Origin: Tillus elongatus
Lineage: Eukaryota; Arthropoda; Insecta; Coleoptera; Cleridae
Length of the DNA: 64,000 bases
Assembly: GCA_964006375.1 (NCBI GenBank)
Contig: OZ023265.1
Location: 167,548,533-167,612,532, forward strand
Reading direction: 5' to 3'
Made by a program: the position numbers and the translations under genes. This document shows, piece by piece, positions 10,773 through 21,065 of the stretch (positions are counted from its first letter, which is position 1; each line of letters opens with the position of its first letter). Under the pieces are notes generated by a model that saw nothing but the letters and a program-made list of their open reading frames with translations, was not told where the DNA came from and did not search any database.

Positions 10773-11792
10773 TTTTAATTTCAACAACACACCACGAGGG
10801 CTTACAGCCTAAATACTATCGTACCGTGGGTGTTGACAAGGAGGAAAGAGGCAACTTGTTAATTCTGGACTTGAAGGTTTGGAGGTTCGGGGGAGAAGGA
10901 AAAACATGTGCCGGCAAGGAGTTCCACAACTTGGAAGTCCTCGAGACAAAAGAGCGGCCATAACAAGATGTTCTATGTCTGGTGACCTGGACAGTAAAAG
11001 GGTGCATTCGCTCTGTTCCCCTGGTAGATCTGTTGGGGGCAGCAGGTGGAGGAACTATGGAAGAAAGCTCCTCTGAGCAGTGCCCATGCAGATATCTATA
11101 AAAGAGAGAGAGAGGTCACCGACGGCACGTCGGTGGGCAAGGGCTGGCAGCCTTTGGGTAAGGGTAGGGTCACCGATGAGACGTATAGCTCTCTTTTGAA
11201 TGGAGTCCAGGATAGAGAGTGTAGAAGCGGCAGCAGCACCCCAGATGTGGGAGCAGTATTCGAGGTTTGGTATTATTTGTGAAGTATATAAAGTATAGAG
11301 ATTAGCTGGTGAAAAATATTTGCGAGCCCGGAAGAGGAAACCTAATTTCTTAGCAGCCGCTTCTGCAATTGATGTGACATGTTGGTGCCAATTGAAATTT
11401 CGATCCACAGAGATGCCAACAAGTGAAAAGGACTCATTACTTTGAATAACTTGGTTGTTTATTGTGATGGGTCTAGGGCTGGTGTATCTCTTATGAGAAA
11501 GAAAGCAAGACTGTGATTTGGTGGGGTTGAATTGCACAAGATTTCTACTTCCCCAGTCTAATATTTTTTGGAGATCCGCGGAGATAGAACCCTCCATGAG
11601 TCTGCGATCCTCATCTAGTTGGGCTAAAGAGACAGGCTTAGTGTATTGTATATTGGAGTGGAGGGTGCTGTCGTCCGCGTACCTGTGAACTGGGTTGTAT
11701 GTGCTAGAGAGGAGGTTATTGATGTGGAGAAGAAACAAAGTAGGGGCTAAAGCTGAACCTTGAGGAACTCCTGCATTAATTGGATACAATTA
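10773..11792 (-). mobile_element. LINE-1w copy 3, 5'-truncated in the RT palm
   Basis: The 3' end is at the left (complement of GTGTGTTGTTGAAA plus an A-run). The copy is truncated on its 5' side within the RT, just before AGVPQGSALAPTLFLL. The remaining ORF is open for 244 codons. The poly(T) at 10767-10777 represents the A-tail. Confidence 0.9.
11055..11789 (-). CDS. LINE-1w RT palm and C-terminal fragment
   Basis: An open frame of 244 codons with no internal stop. It starts at a fortuitous Met in the RT (YPINAGVPQGSALAPT, motif B), continues through YADDSTLHSNIQ (motif C with the YADD catalytic pair), LDWGSRNLVQFNPTKSQ, LVGISVDRNFNWHQHV and NLEYCSHIWGAAAAST, and ends in DICMGTAQRS after a frameshift at the CT-rich tract. 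The true frame resumes at 10816-11007 with the LWNSLPAHVF end. Motif A and the endonuclease are absent, so it cannot retrotranspose by itself. Confidence 0.8.
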   Translation of the reverse strand: MYPINAGVPQGSALAPTLFLLHINNLLSSTYNPVHRYADDSTLHSNIQYTKPVSLAQLDEDRRLMEGSISADLQKILDWGSRNLVQFNPTKSQSCFLSHKRYTSPRPITINNQVIQSNESFSLVGISVDRNFNWHQHVTSIAEAAAKKLGFLFRARKYFSPANLYTLYTSQIIPNLEYCSHIWGAAAASTLSILDSIQKRAIRLIGDPTLTQRLPALAHRRAVGDLSLSFIDICMGTAQRSFLP

Positions 11793-11883
11793 TACTAATA
11801 ATACGAAATTTTATAATTATTATGTTGCTGTTGCAAAAATCATGAGGAAAATAAAACTGTGAAATTCGTTAGAACCTGTAGTG

Positions 11884-12119
11884 TAGTTGTATGTATTAAG
11901 TGAAGATTGGAACCTGTGATGAGCACTGATAAGTACACTTGGAGAACCCAAATCACCACAACACATTTTAAAAGACCTGACGATCGTTTCACTAACCAAG
12001 TTAGCGTCATCAGAGGATGAAAACATTCTGAGAACTTGGTTAGTGAAACGATCGTCAGGTCTTTTAAAATGTGTTGTGGTGATTTGGGTTCTCCAAGTGT
12101 ACTTATTAGTTGTATGTAT
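11884..12119. mobile_element. 210-bp PLE head-to-head mini-dimer with 13-bp TSD
   Basis: The element (11897-12106) is flanked by exact copies of TAGTTGTATGTAT (11884-11896 and 12107-12119). Inside, two PLE 3' ends face outward. The left arm is about 11930-12001 (minus-strand sense) and the right arm about 12031-12106 (plus-strand sense). They are nearly perfect complements with a spacer of about 30 nt. The left arm alone carries the terminal stretch TTGGAACCTGTGATGAGC. The right arm stops at GTACTTAT. No coding sequence remains. The arrangement is a miniature of the 4-kb PLE palindrome at 45.8-49.8 kb. Confidence 0.85.
11974..12018 (-). ncRNA. Hammerhead ribozyme motif (type I-like, family alpha)
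   Basis: On the minus strand, core CTGATGA (12013-12007) is followed by one extra C, stem II GCTAAC/GTTAGT with a TTG loop, and GAAA (11990-11987). Stem III ACG/CGT has an AT loop. The predicted cleavage site is GTC (11981-11979). A three-base-pair stem I joins CCT to AGG. All core positions match the hammerhead consensus except the inserted C before stem II. The opposite arm has only a partial core (CTGA then GAACTTGGTTAG). Confidence 0.75.
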
Positions 12120-12346
12120 GTAGAAGCACAATTAACTGTCACAGATTTCTTATTATGTTGTGATGAATCCTTATTTACCTCAGAATGTGCCACTACAATA
12201 GAAACGATGAGAAGGATCCATATCCGGGAATGTTTATGTTAAGGCCATAAAGTTTAATTGCCCCTATCTTTTCACACTTGATCTCATTCGACATTGCATG
12301 GGCGGCACGGCAGAAAGGAACAAGATAAACATTTCCTACACATACA

Positions 12347-12349
<3 letters not shown>
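12120..12349. other. Unassigned DNA
   Basis: No supported feature between the PLE mini-dimer and the next microsatellite. Confidence 0.4.

Positions 12350-12421
<72 letters not shown>
12350..12421. repeat. (AT)n microsatellite
   Basis: AT run with unassigned flanks. Confidence 0.97.
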
Positions 12422-12425
<4 letters not shown>

Positions 12426-12489
12426 TTTATATTCGTACTATTCGTGTTTTTTTTCAATTATCGGTTTTGCCGATACCCCCTCCCATTAG

Positions 12490-12514
12490 CCCGGATAATC
12501 GAGAGTATACTGTA
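12490..12514. mobile_element. pogo/Tigger-like terminal inverted repeat, single end
   Basis: The sequence CCGGATAATCGAGAGTATAC, followed by TGTA, is the complement of the CAGTATACTCTCGATTATCC start typical of pogo/Tigger elements. It ends at a TA target dinucleotide. The partner end is not found in the window, so this is a truncated relic. Confidence 0.55.
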
Positions 12515-13156
12515 TAAAGAACGGCATAGACTTTCTAGGTTCCTAACTATGTAATAATATAAATAATAATGCATGAAATTAAAAAATTAAGTCGATAATT
12601 ATCGATAAGCTGTTATTTAAATGCAATGACATACGATTTCCAAGTCAATGAGCTCTCACGATGGCTAAATTTAGTAGAAAATGTACTGCTTTTATAAGTA
12701 AGCTCAAAAATTCAAATGAGAGATGCAAGAAAACAAATCACTCGATATGGAAATTTGACACGTCTTCGTCCCGCATTTATTATTGAAAATTATACGAACA
12801 TTAGCTCCACGCGCGAAAGAAAAGTACGCAGTATCTTTTTCGCATGAGATTTAAGGGCGAAAAACGTATAATAGGTTTAAATTTCATAATTTGTTACGAG
12901 TTTTAATGTAACCGGAAGCTCCAAAATATAATTATTGTATTTTCTATCAAAACAGACATTGTGTAACTAATATATTCAATCACTTTGCGCCTCCGTATTT
13001 TTTTTAGTCATTTATTTTGAATTGAGATCGAAAATCGACTGATCAGTCATAATTGCTGAACACTGCGATTATTATTTTTTTAATGGTCGTTCGGTACCTC
13101 ATTTACTCTTTGTTTTATTAACAAAGCTTATGAGAACGACGTTTGAATTTAAAAAA
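12515..13156. other. Unassigned DNA with one copy of repeat R
   Basis: About 12712-12785 repeats the R fragment seen at 2648-2732. The rest is AT-rich with no supported gene. Confidence 0.45.
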
Positions 13157-13475
13157 AGTCTGGACGCAGCAAGTGCGTTATGGTAGTGCATTTTCATAAA
13201 TATGTTTTTAATAGCAAATATGTGTTTCTTTAAGAAAGCATGCATCAAACTTGGTTACCTGTATAACCTATATAGTAAAAACAATGTGCCATGTTTCATC
13301 AAAATGACTTTATTGTTTGAAAACGTACAAAAATTTCCGAAAGCAAACTTAAAGTGTTCCCGAAAAAACTCGTTTCTTGGTCAACCTTATAGGTTAATAG
13401 CAAATTGAGCTTTTCAAATATGAAGCATTTAATCAAAATTCGCTATCATAACGCACCTGCTGCGTCCAGAATTTC
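13157..13475. mobile_element. TIR-flanked short member of the T-element family
   Basis: It begins TCTGGACGCAGCAAGTGCGT and ends with the inverted counterpart (ATAACGCACCTGCTGCGTCC, then AGA). This gives about 38-bp imperfect terminal inverted repeats around a 240-bp body without coding capacity. The same start motif opens larger T-element copies that carry (AT)n and a different right end. This copy therefore looks MITE-like, with two left ends in inverted orientation. Confidence 0.65.
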
Positions 13476-13780
13476 TTTTCTTACAAACATGCATTATATT
13501 TCGATGAAAAATGCAAAAATGCAATAACATAAGGCGTGTTCGACTAAAAAAAAATTCTTGTAATGAGGAAGTGAAGCGGATTTTAAAGTTAAATTAAAAT
13601 ACATGGGGTTTCATTTAAAAATATATAACTTTGTACTGGCACGGCGTTACGGAACACCCTGTAGCATTGTAGCTAGATTTAAAATATAAAGCTTAATGCT
13701 TGCTACGATCTCCCTAAGTTTTTCTGTGATACGTCAAAAGACATAGAATATACTGGACTTTATCGTACTAATCAATCACC

Positions 13781-13783
<3 letters not shown>

Positions 13784-13863
<80 letters not shown>
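13784..13863. repeat. (AT)n microsatellite
   Basis: AT run. The mariner-type element begins directly at its right edge. Confidence 0.97.
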
Positions 13864-13867
<4 letters not shown>

Positions 13868-15786
13868 GGCGCATTGAAAACGAAACAGACCGATTTGCGC
13901 CCAGATATTTTTTTTTAAGAAACGCTGAAACACGTCAATTTTAATATTGAGGGGGACATGTTTTGACATAAAACTCAACTTTGTCACATCAACCCATTAA
14001 GGGTGGTGATAACAACCCTTATATTTTAAATAGAGAACATGGGTCGAGTGTTACATCATTTGAAAGCTCTTTCTTTTCTGAATTCAGCACACTAATTTTT
14101 TTGGAAGTTTTATCAACTCGTTTAAAAATTATTCACAGTTGAAGATGCAAAAACGCATTTCACTCATTCCGATAAGAAATGTGCTGATAGTCAATGTTTT
14201 GTTAATTTGTAAACAAAAAATTGACTATCAGAACATTTCTTATCAGAATGAGAGAAGTGCGGTTTATTATTTCAGTTTATCGGTCGGTTTGATACTTAAT
14301 AGTACCGAAAATTAATTTCCCAATGGTGTATTCTGTAGAAGAAAGAGTTGAAATAATTACTCTTTTTTTTCAAAAACGATGACTATGCCAACCGTACCGC
14401 AAATTTGTTTAATGAACGACATCCGAACAGACATGTTAACCGAAAATACATTTTGGAGTTAGTTGCAAGGTTTCGACAAAGTGGTTCATTAGCCAACGAA
14501 AAACGGGATGCTGAACGTGAATTTCCGGTTAGAAATAAAACTACTGAAATTGAAGTTATATGACAAATTGCTGCAGACCCAACTTTAAGCACGAGAAAAT
14601 TGGCCACTGTTTCAAACATCAAAAGACGAACTATTCAGCGAATATTGAATCATCATAAATTTCACCCGTAAAAAATTCATCTTGTACAACAACTGAATGA
14701 AGATGATTTTGATCGGCGGCTGAAGTTTTGTGAAGTTATGACCGCACAAATGGCTGATAACGGGAACTTTCTGTTCAATATCTGTTTTTCAGATGAGTGT
14801 ACATTTTTATTAAACTCTACAGTCAATCGTCATAATTGTCGTTATTGGGCAGATAATAATCCAAGAAAATTTCACGAAGTCCACACTCAAACTCCACAGA
14901 AATTGAATAGCTGGACTGGCATTTTTGGAGACCGTTTAATCGGACCAATTTTTCTTGATGGCAATTTGAATGCCGAAACGTATTTGGAGTTACTAGAAGA
15001 TATCGTTTACCCTCTACTAATTGACATTGTTGAAAATGATGATCGCTAACAAGAAAATCAATTAGTGTTTCAACAAGATGGAGGTCCTCCGCATTTTTCA
15101 CAACGTGTTAGGGGGTTTTTGAACAGAGTTTCCAGGACAATGGATTGGGCGTAGAGGTGCTATTTAGTGGCCCGCTAGATCACCGGATTTAACTCCTTTA
15201 GACTTCTTTCTATGGGGCCATTTAAAGAGTAGAAATTACGCAACAAAACCGGAGTCTCTGGAAGAATTACGACGACGCATTGTTGAAGAATGCCGTCTAA
15301 TAACTCCACAAATGCTCCAGAATGTCAGAGCTCGTTTTGAACAAAATTTGTACTTTTGTATGGAAGCTGGTGGTCAACAATTTGAACACTTAACTAAATA
15401 AACATTTTTGAACGTTTGGTTTTGTTTTTAGTTTTTTTAACGAAAAATTGACTAATTAGTGCATTTCTTATCACACTGAATGAAATACGTTTTTGCAACT
15501 CCAACTGTGAATAATTTATAAACGAGTTGATAAAACTTCCAAAAAAATTACTGTGCTGAATTCAGAAAAGAAAGAGCTTTCAAATGATGTAACATTCGAC
15601 CCATGTTCCCTATTTAAAATATAAGGGTTGTTATCAGCACCCTTAAGGGGTTGATGTGGCAAAGTTTAGTTTTATGTCAAAACATGTCCCCCTCAATATT
15701 AAAATTGACGTGTTTTAGCGTTTCTTAAAAAAAAAATTCTCTGGACGCAAATCGGTGTGTTTCGTTTTCAATGCGCCATCCTGTAT
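13864..15786 (+). mobile_element. Mariner-type transposon with ~300-bp TIRs, decayed
   Basis: The terminal inverted repeats start GGGTGGCGCATTGAAAACGA (left) and end with its complement before CCTGTATATA (right). They extend about 300 bp inward (13864-14162 and 15478-15786) with few mismatches. It sits at TA dinucleotides on the edge of an (AT)n tract. The left end also contains an internal hairpin (CTGATAGTCAAT with ATTGACTATCAG, 14192-14243). The transposase inside is broken. Confidence 0.85.
14323..15401 (+). pseudogene. Mariner/IS630-type transposase, multiple stops
   Basis: From Met at 14323 the frame gives an N-terminal helix-turn-helix region (YSVEERVEII, LFNERHPNRHVNRKYILEL). The DDE domain follows: FSDECTFLLNS (first Asp), WTGIFGDRLIGPIFLDGNLN, FQQDGGPPHF (second Asp) and SPDLTPLDFFLWGHLKS (third Asp). 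It ends FEHLTK then stop. Inactivating changes include a stop in EVI*QIA, one after HKFHP, one after NDDR, and a frameshift between the second and third Asp. The length and layout match the ~350-residue insect mariner-like transposases with a DUF4817-type HTH. Confidence 0.85.
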
Positions 15787-15812
15787 ATATAAATAAATTT
15801 TTGACCGAAGTC

Positions 15813-15928
15813 ACTTGAACTAATTATTAAGTAAAAAACATGACCAAAAACCATTTTGAAAATTTGACTCCAGTGAAATTTGCAAAAAGGTTTTTGTCAT
15901 GTCTTTTTACTTAATAATTAGTTCAAGT
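15813..15928. repeat. 40-bp inverted repeat
   Basis: Arms 15813-15852 and 15889-15928 (ACTTGAACTAATTATTAAGT and complement) are near-perfect with a 36-nt spacer. The family is unknown. Confidence 0.8.
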
Positions 15929-16022
15929 AAAACTCGCGTTATATCCTTGACAATGGAATAAATTATTCGGAAAGCTTGGAAATTAATAAAACAGTTTTTA
16001 TCGCAACTGACGGCTATGAAGA

Positions 16023-16025
<3 letters not shown>

Positions 16026-16118
<93 letters not shown>
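16026..16118. repeat. (AT)n microsatellite
   Basis: AT run with one G interruption near the right end. Confidence 0.97.
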
Positions 16119-16189
16119 ATGATTGTATTAGGTATTGTATTTTTCTGCAAGAAAAAAGATAACGTTTTCAAAGTCAGGAAGCTTCTTAA

Positions 16190-16632
16190 TTAATGTGTTA
16201 CGATAATCTCGAAAGCTTAATTAGAATTTCAGAAAAATTTTGCCTTGATATCAATTCAGGAAGTCAAAGATTATCCTATTTGGTCCAAGACTTATAAAAG
16301 AACGATGGAAGAGTCGAGTATGTATAGAAATTATGGGCCAGCAACTGTAATTGATAAAAGTGTGCCGAAATTTGGGCTTCGAACTGGATGATGATCTGAC
16401 ATCTACTTTTCACGTCAATAAAATCATTAAACGAGCTCTTAGCAGCTTGAAATTCATTTATCCTAACAGGGGCTACTTGAGTTATGAAAACAAGATTGCG
16501 TTATGTGAGTCGTTAGTCCTAAGTCAATTTTACTTTGTATATGGGCCGTATTTAACCAACATAAATAAACTGCGTCTGCAACGTGTTCAAAGTTCTTGGA
16601 TAAGACTTCATATGTGGATTACGAAAATATGA
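16190..16632 (+). pseudogene. LINE RT thumb-region fragment, left copy
   Basis: The frame reads NLESLIRISEKFCLDINS, KIILFGPRLIKERWKSR, then LIKVCRNLGFELDDDLTSTF, HVNKIIKRALSSLKFIYPNR, LCESLVLSQFYFVYGPYLT and LRLQRVQSSWIRL. This is the segment after the YxDD box in many insect LINEs. An inverted second copy lies at 20742-20996. One stop separates the upstream and downstream parts. Confidence 0.7.
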
Positions 16633-17775
16633 TCATACAGGCTGTCCCACGTAGAACTTCCATTAGCCGTTTCTGGAGTACGGCTCACAATTGAATTCTG
16701 AAAATTGACACACGTGGTTTTCTCAAAATTTCCAGGTCACTGAATAGTATGGGACTTCCGGTTATACCGGAAGTAGACGGCAACTTTCTCATTTCAAATA
16801 GAAGATGGTGTTTTTTATTACGGATCTAGACTGCTCGTCAAATTTAATGGTAGGTTTCACAAACATGTTATGTCATTTTTCTCAACCATTTTCGAGATAT
16901 TTGACTTTTTTCGAAAATTTCTTAAAAAACATTGTCACATTTACACACCTGTATCTCTCTTATTTTTCAACCTGAAGAGTTGAAATTTTAAAGTGCAAAT
17001 TCTAAAATGCCACAAAATATTTGAAATTTACTACAGCTAGTACAAGTTAGACAGGGTGTCCGAAATAGACCGGTCAATCGTGACAACTTTAAAACTTAAT
17101 AATTATCTTATTTTAAATAGAACACCCTATATTTTGTAACGTTAGTTTCTGTACTTTTTATTGTTCTTTCGATTGGTATCAGCATTCCCTATACCTAAAA
17201 GGTAAAGGTAAGATGCTTACTGGCAATTAGGCCATTGCTGACCCTTTTTGCTCATCTAAACTAACCTACCCTCCGCCTTGAGCTCGATCTCAACGACGAC
17301 AGTGATTTTGAAAAATCATCCGCCGCCGGTGAGGCTCGAACCGTCGACCCCCGAGTCCGTATTGGAAAGTCTGAATCGACTTTCCCGCACGGCCACGGAG
17401 GCGCTTATTCCCTATACCTAAGTCCCACCGATTTAAAGATATTTAAACATTATTTGCAATAAGAAATAATTATTAGTCAGTTTATCAGGTTGCCTAGGAG
17501 ATGAAAATTTTAAACGTCATCTTCCGACATAAGTAAAATATGCGATGACTTTTGAATATAACTTTTATTTACGAGGAGTATAAACGAATTATTAACAGAA
17601 GATGTCGTGTGGTTGCAAAGAGATTTCCACATAAACACGGAACAACTCGTTACATGATCAGAATACTACTAAAAAAATTCTAAGAATGGAGTGTTTCGTC
17701 CAAAATTTCATAAGAGTAAAGCATTATTAGAGAACAAAGAGATTTGTGTGTTATCACTTCACAATAAATGTTCGA
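16633..17775. repeat. Left arm of a large inverted repeat
   Basis: From ACAGGCTGTCCCACGTAGAA onward this arm is complementary to 19945-20740, apart from a SINE inserted at 17199-17406. Internal landmarks in both arms are TTCCGGTTATACCGGAAGT, ACAGGGTGTCCGAAATAGAC and CATCTCCTAGGCAACC-type sequence. The complementarity continues outward into the LINE fragment (16370-16632 against 20742-20990). The arm also holds mariner-like termini, so it may be terminal repeat of the transposon whose pseudogene lies between the arms. Confidence 0.75.
17184..17421 (-). mobile_element. tRNA-derived SINE with 15-bp TSD
   Basis: The exact duplication ATTCCCTATACCTAA (17184-17198 and 17407-17421) flanks a 208-bp insert. 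On the minus strand the insert starts CGCCTCCGTGGCCGTGCGGG (box A-like) and has GGTTCGAGCCTCACC (box B-like). It ends in a simple tail complementary to AAGGTAAAGGTAAG. The head resembles a long-variable-arm tRNA (Ser/Leu type). The opposite arm of the large inverted repeat keeps the empty site at about 20165-20185. Confidence 0.85.
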
Positions 17776-18962
17776 AATTTTCACCGTTCACTTCGAGGAA
17801 TTTGGCTCTTTTAATGATGGTACCCGTGGCTCGAGAAAGGTAATCTTGCTCCACTGCGTTGAAGGCCTCTAATATTCTAAGTTTCATATCTTGTTTTGTA
17901 GTAGGTGGTTCCTGGTAAACTTTGTTCTTAATGCACGCCCAGATACAAACATCTAGTAGTGGAGTCAAGACTCGTGAGCGGGCCGGCCAACGATGAGGAC
18001 CACCGTTAGCTATCCATCTGTTTTCAAATGTTTCCTGGAGTAGATAGCTTATTATCTGTGAGTTGTGTGGTGGAGCTTCATCTTGTTTATACCAAACTTC
18101 TGCAGCTTCGTGTTCATGCAAAGACCTCAGCGCTCGTATTATTACTTGCTGCAGAATGCAACACTATCCAGGACCTGTGAATACTGCACGTTTAGAATTC
18201 GTTCTTACCTTTATTTTTAATCTTACCATTATTACTGATATGAATAAAAGGGTCATATTTTCAAATTTAGTTTCAGTGAGTCTAATAAATATTTTGATAA
18301 CATAATGTACTAATACGCAAATGAAATTCAGTATTGCTTAATATTATTGATACCAACCTGTTAAGTTATCATTATAAATGTTAAGGGCAAAAATTCTATT
18401 GTATTTTACTGCGCAAAATACATTGAAACTCCAACAGTCCTGGAAATTTCGTTCTCTAGTAATGTGAGGATTTTCGTCCGACTGTTGTGACGATTGAACA
18501 TGCCCCACTTTGAAAATTTTGACTCATCGCACCATATAATTTTTCTTGCAAATGTTTCATCTTCTTGAGTTTTCAAAAGATACCATTGGCAGAATTCTAC
18601 ACGCCGGGAAAAATCCCCAGGTTCTAAATGGTGTATTAAAATGAACGAAAATGGTGTCCATTTGTTTATTTTTGGAATTCTGTGAATAGCTTCTCTTGAA
18701 AGATGTAAATTTCCACTGCAGTCTCTGATTGAGGCATGCGGATAAGCAGTAAAAAATGTCAAAAAGTGTCTCTTCATGAACGAAACGTTCCATTCTCAGA
18801 ACAATTTTTCAATAGTCTTCTGATCATGTCATGAGTTGGTCTATGTCTATCTGGAAATCTCGCTGCAAACACACGACATGTTCTGCTAACGATTCGATTA
18901 CACTCCCCGTAAATAATAATTAAATTCAAAAAGTCATCGTTTGAGTAATTGAAGTGTGCCAT
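17759..18962 (-). pseudogene. Mariner-type transposase, disrupted
   Basis: On the minus strand, a Met-initiated HTH region (FNYSNDDFLNLIIIYGEC, RFPDRHRPTHDMIRRLL) is followed in another frame by the first catalytic block (KIIWCDESKFSKWGMFNRHN). About 290 bp of unrelated AT-rich sequence (18122-18410) interrupts it. The second block follows (WYKQDEAPPHNSQIISYLLQ, where Gly of QDGAPPH is Glu), then GPHRWPARSRVLTPLLDV, where the third-Asp region SPDLTPLDFF has been lost. It ends with ENFEHLL. It is inactive. Its terminal repeats are the flanking large inverted repeat. Confidence 0.8.
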
Positions 18963-19199
18963 TATTGTGGAAAATACTCTCTTTTATTGAAATACAATTG
19001 ACAAACGTACTTTTCGGTACAACCATGAAGTTTACTGTCGGAAGATGACGTTTAAAATTTTCATCTCCTAGGCAACCCGATGAACTGACTGATAATTACT
19101 TCTTATCGCAAATATGCCTCGAAGTGAACGCTGCAAATTTCGGACATTTTTTATTTTAGAAAATATCCTGCTTCAACCTAAAAGATTATTAGCAGGTCT

Positions 19200-19974
19200 T
19201 GGTGAGATATAATTAGATAATAATGAAATGACAACAATAAATACAATAATATCATGAGAAGGAGCAGTTAAAGTTTATTAGCACTAGATCTGGTTGAATA
19301 ATGCACTTGACTTCAGGAATGTTAGGAGCTGAGTATGGTTTTCTCTGTTGGATCCTAAAAGATCGGTCAAGTTGTTTGGTATGTTTGAAGATATCCTATT
19401 TGCTTCGTATAGTGGACATTCCACAAGGAGATGTTAAACAGTGCTTTGTGTATCACAGCAAAAACAAATAGATGGGGGCAGCTTCTTCATTATATATTCG
19501 TGGGTAAATTGAGTATGGCCTATTCTCAACCTGGATATGACTTATGACTGTCTGATTTTGTCTTCCATTCGGAAGTGGTAGCTTATCGTTTACTCTTGGT
19601 TTGATATGGAACAGTTTTGAGGGTTTAGTCTCCCACATTTTTTGCCATTTGCTAGAGATAACTGTTTTTATATTGATCTTGATATCCTCGTTCGTATGGA
19701 TTTGGTAGACTGGATCGTTACAGGAAGTGGCGACTCCTTTTGCAACTGCATCCACAATTTCGTTACCTTGGATGTTTACGTGGGAGGAGGTGAACATGAA
19801 AATGAGTTTCTTTTTATGTGCAATTATGTACGTCATTTGATCTCTTATTTCACTTGCTATATGGTGTTTAGGGTAGATTTGCCTAATTATTTGTAATGCA
19901 CTCAAAGAGTCTGTGCAGACAACAGTCTGTTGTATATCAGAATTTCGAACATTTATTGTGAAGTGATAACACAC
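19200..19974 (-). pseudogene. LINE 3' end with RNase H domain
   Basis: On the minus strand, VVCTDSLSALQIIRQIYPKH and FTSSHVNIQGNEIVDAVAKG give the RNase H core: the D of CTDS, and HV.I.GNE.VD in place of H.G..GNE.AD. Then KWQKMWETKPSKLF, PLPNGRQNQTVISHIQ and, after a frameshift, CFCCDTQST followed by HLLVECPLYEANR, which is the zinc-knuckle-like LINE tail. A TAA/CAATAAATA-rich 3' end lies near 19200-19260. It is inserted inside the mariner element, between the HTH start and the right terminal repeat. RNase H-bearing LINEs of the I/R1 group are the closest match. Confidence 0.75.
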
Positions 19975-20740
19975 AAATCTCTTTGTTCCCTAATAATACT
20001 TTACTCTTATGAAGCTTTGGACAAAACACTCCATTCTCTCAAACTTTTTAGTAGTATTCTGTCGAAAGATGACGTTTAAAATTTTCATCTCCTAGGCAAC
20101 CTAATAAACTGACTAATAATTATTTCTTATTGCAAATAATGTTTAAATATCTTCAAATCGGTGGGACATAGGTATAGGGAATGCTGATACCAATCGAAAG
20201 AACAATAAAAAGTACAGAAACTAACGTTATAAAATATAGGGTGTTCTATTTAAAATAAGATAATTATTACGTTTTAAACTTGTCACGATTGACCGGTCTA
20301 TTTCGGACACCCTGTCTAACTTGTACTAGCTTTAGTAAATTTCAAATATTTTGTGGCATTTTAGAATTTGCACTTTAAAATTTCAACCCTTCACGTTGAA
20401 AAGTAAGAGAGATACAGGTGTGTAAATGTGACAATGTTTTTTAAGAAATTTTTGAAAAAGTCAAATATCGAAAATGGTTGAGAAAAATGACATAACATGT
20501 TAGTGAAACCTACCATAAAATTTGACGAGCAATCTAGATCCGTAATAAAAAACACCATCTTTCATTTGAAATAAGAAAGTTGACGTATATTTCCGGTATA
20601 ACCGGAAGTCCCATACTAACGTCAATATTTTTAGTGAACTGGAAATTTCGAGAAACCCACGTGCGTGAATTTTCAAAATTCAATTGTGAGCCGTACTCCA
20701 GAAACGGCTAATGGAAGTTCTACGAGGGACAGCCTGTATG
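19945..20740. repeat. Right arm of the large inverted repeat
   Basis: Complement of 16633-17775 without the SINE. It reads out to GGGACAGCCTGTA at 20728-20740. Confidence 0.75.
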
Positions 20741-20741
20741 A

Positions 20742-20996
20742 TCATATTTTCGTAATCCATATATGAAGTCTTATCCAAGAACTTTGAACACGTTGCAGAC
20801 GCAGTTTATTTATGTTGGTTAAATACGGCCCATATACAAAGTAAAATTGACTTAGGACTAACGACTCACATAACGCAATCTTGTTATCATAACTCAAGTA
20901 GCCCCTGTTAGGATAAATGAATTTCAAGCTGCTAAACGCTCGTTTAATGATTTTATTGACGTGAAAAGTAAATGTCAGATCATCATCCAGTTCCAA
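20742..20996 (-). pseudogene. LINE RT thumb-region fragment, right copy
   Basis: Inverted copy of 16375-16632 with the same HVNKIIKRAFSSLKFIYPNR and LRLQRVQSSWIRL landmarks. It is bounded on both sides by directly repeated transposon-end sequence (see next entry). Confidence 0.75.
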
Positions 20997-21065
20997 TTTT
21001 CAGCATTCAATTGTGAGCTCTACTCCAGAAACGGCTAATGGAAAGTCTACGTGGGACATCCTATA
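20997..21065. repeat. Extra transposon end in direct orientation
   Basis: CAATTGTGAGCTCTACTCCA through ACGTGGGACATCCTATA repeats, in the same direction, the end at 20681-20740. The LINE fragment is therefore bracketed by two copies of the same transposon terminus. Confidence 0.7.
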
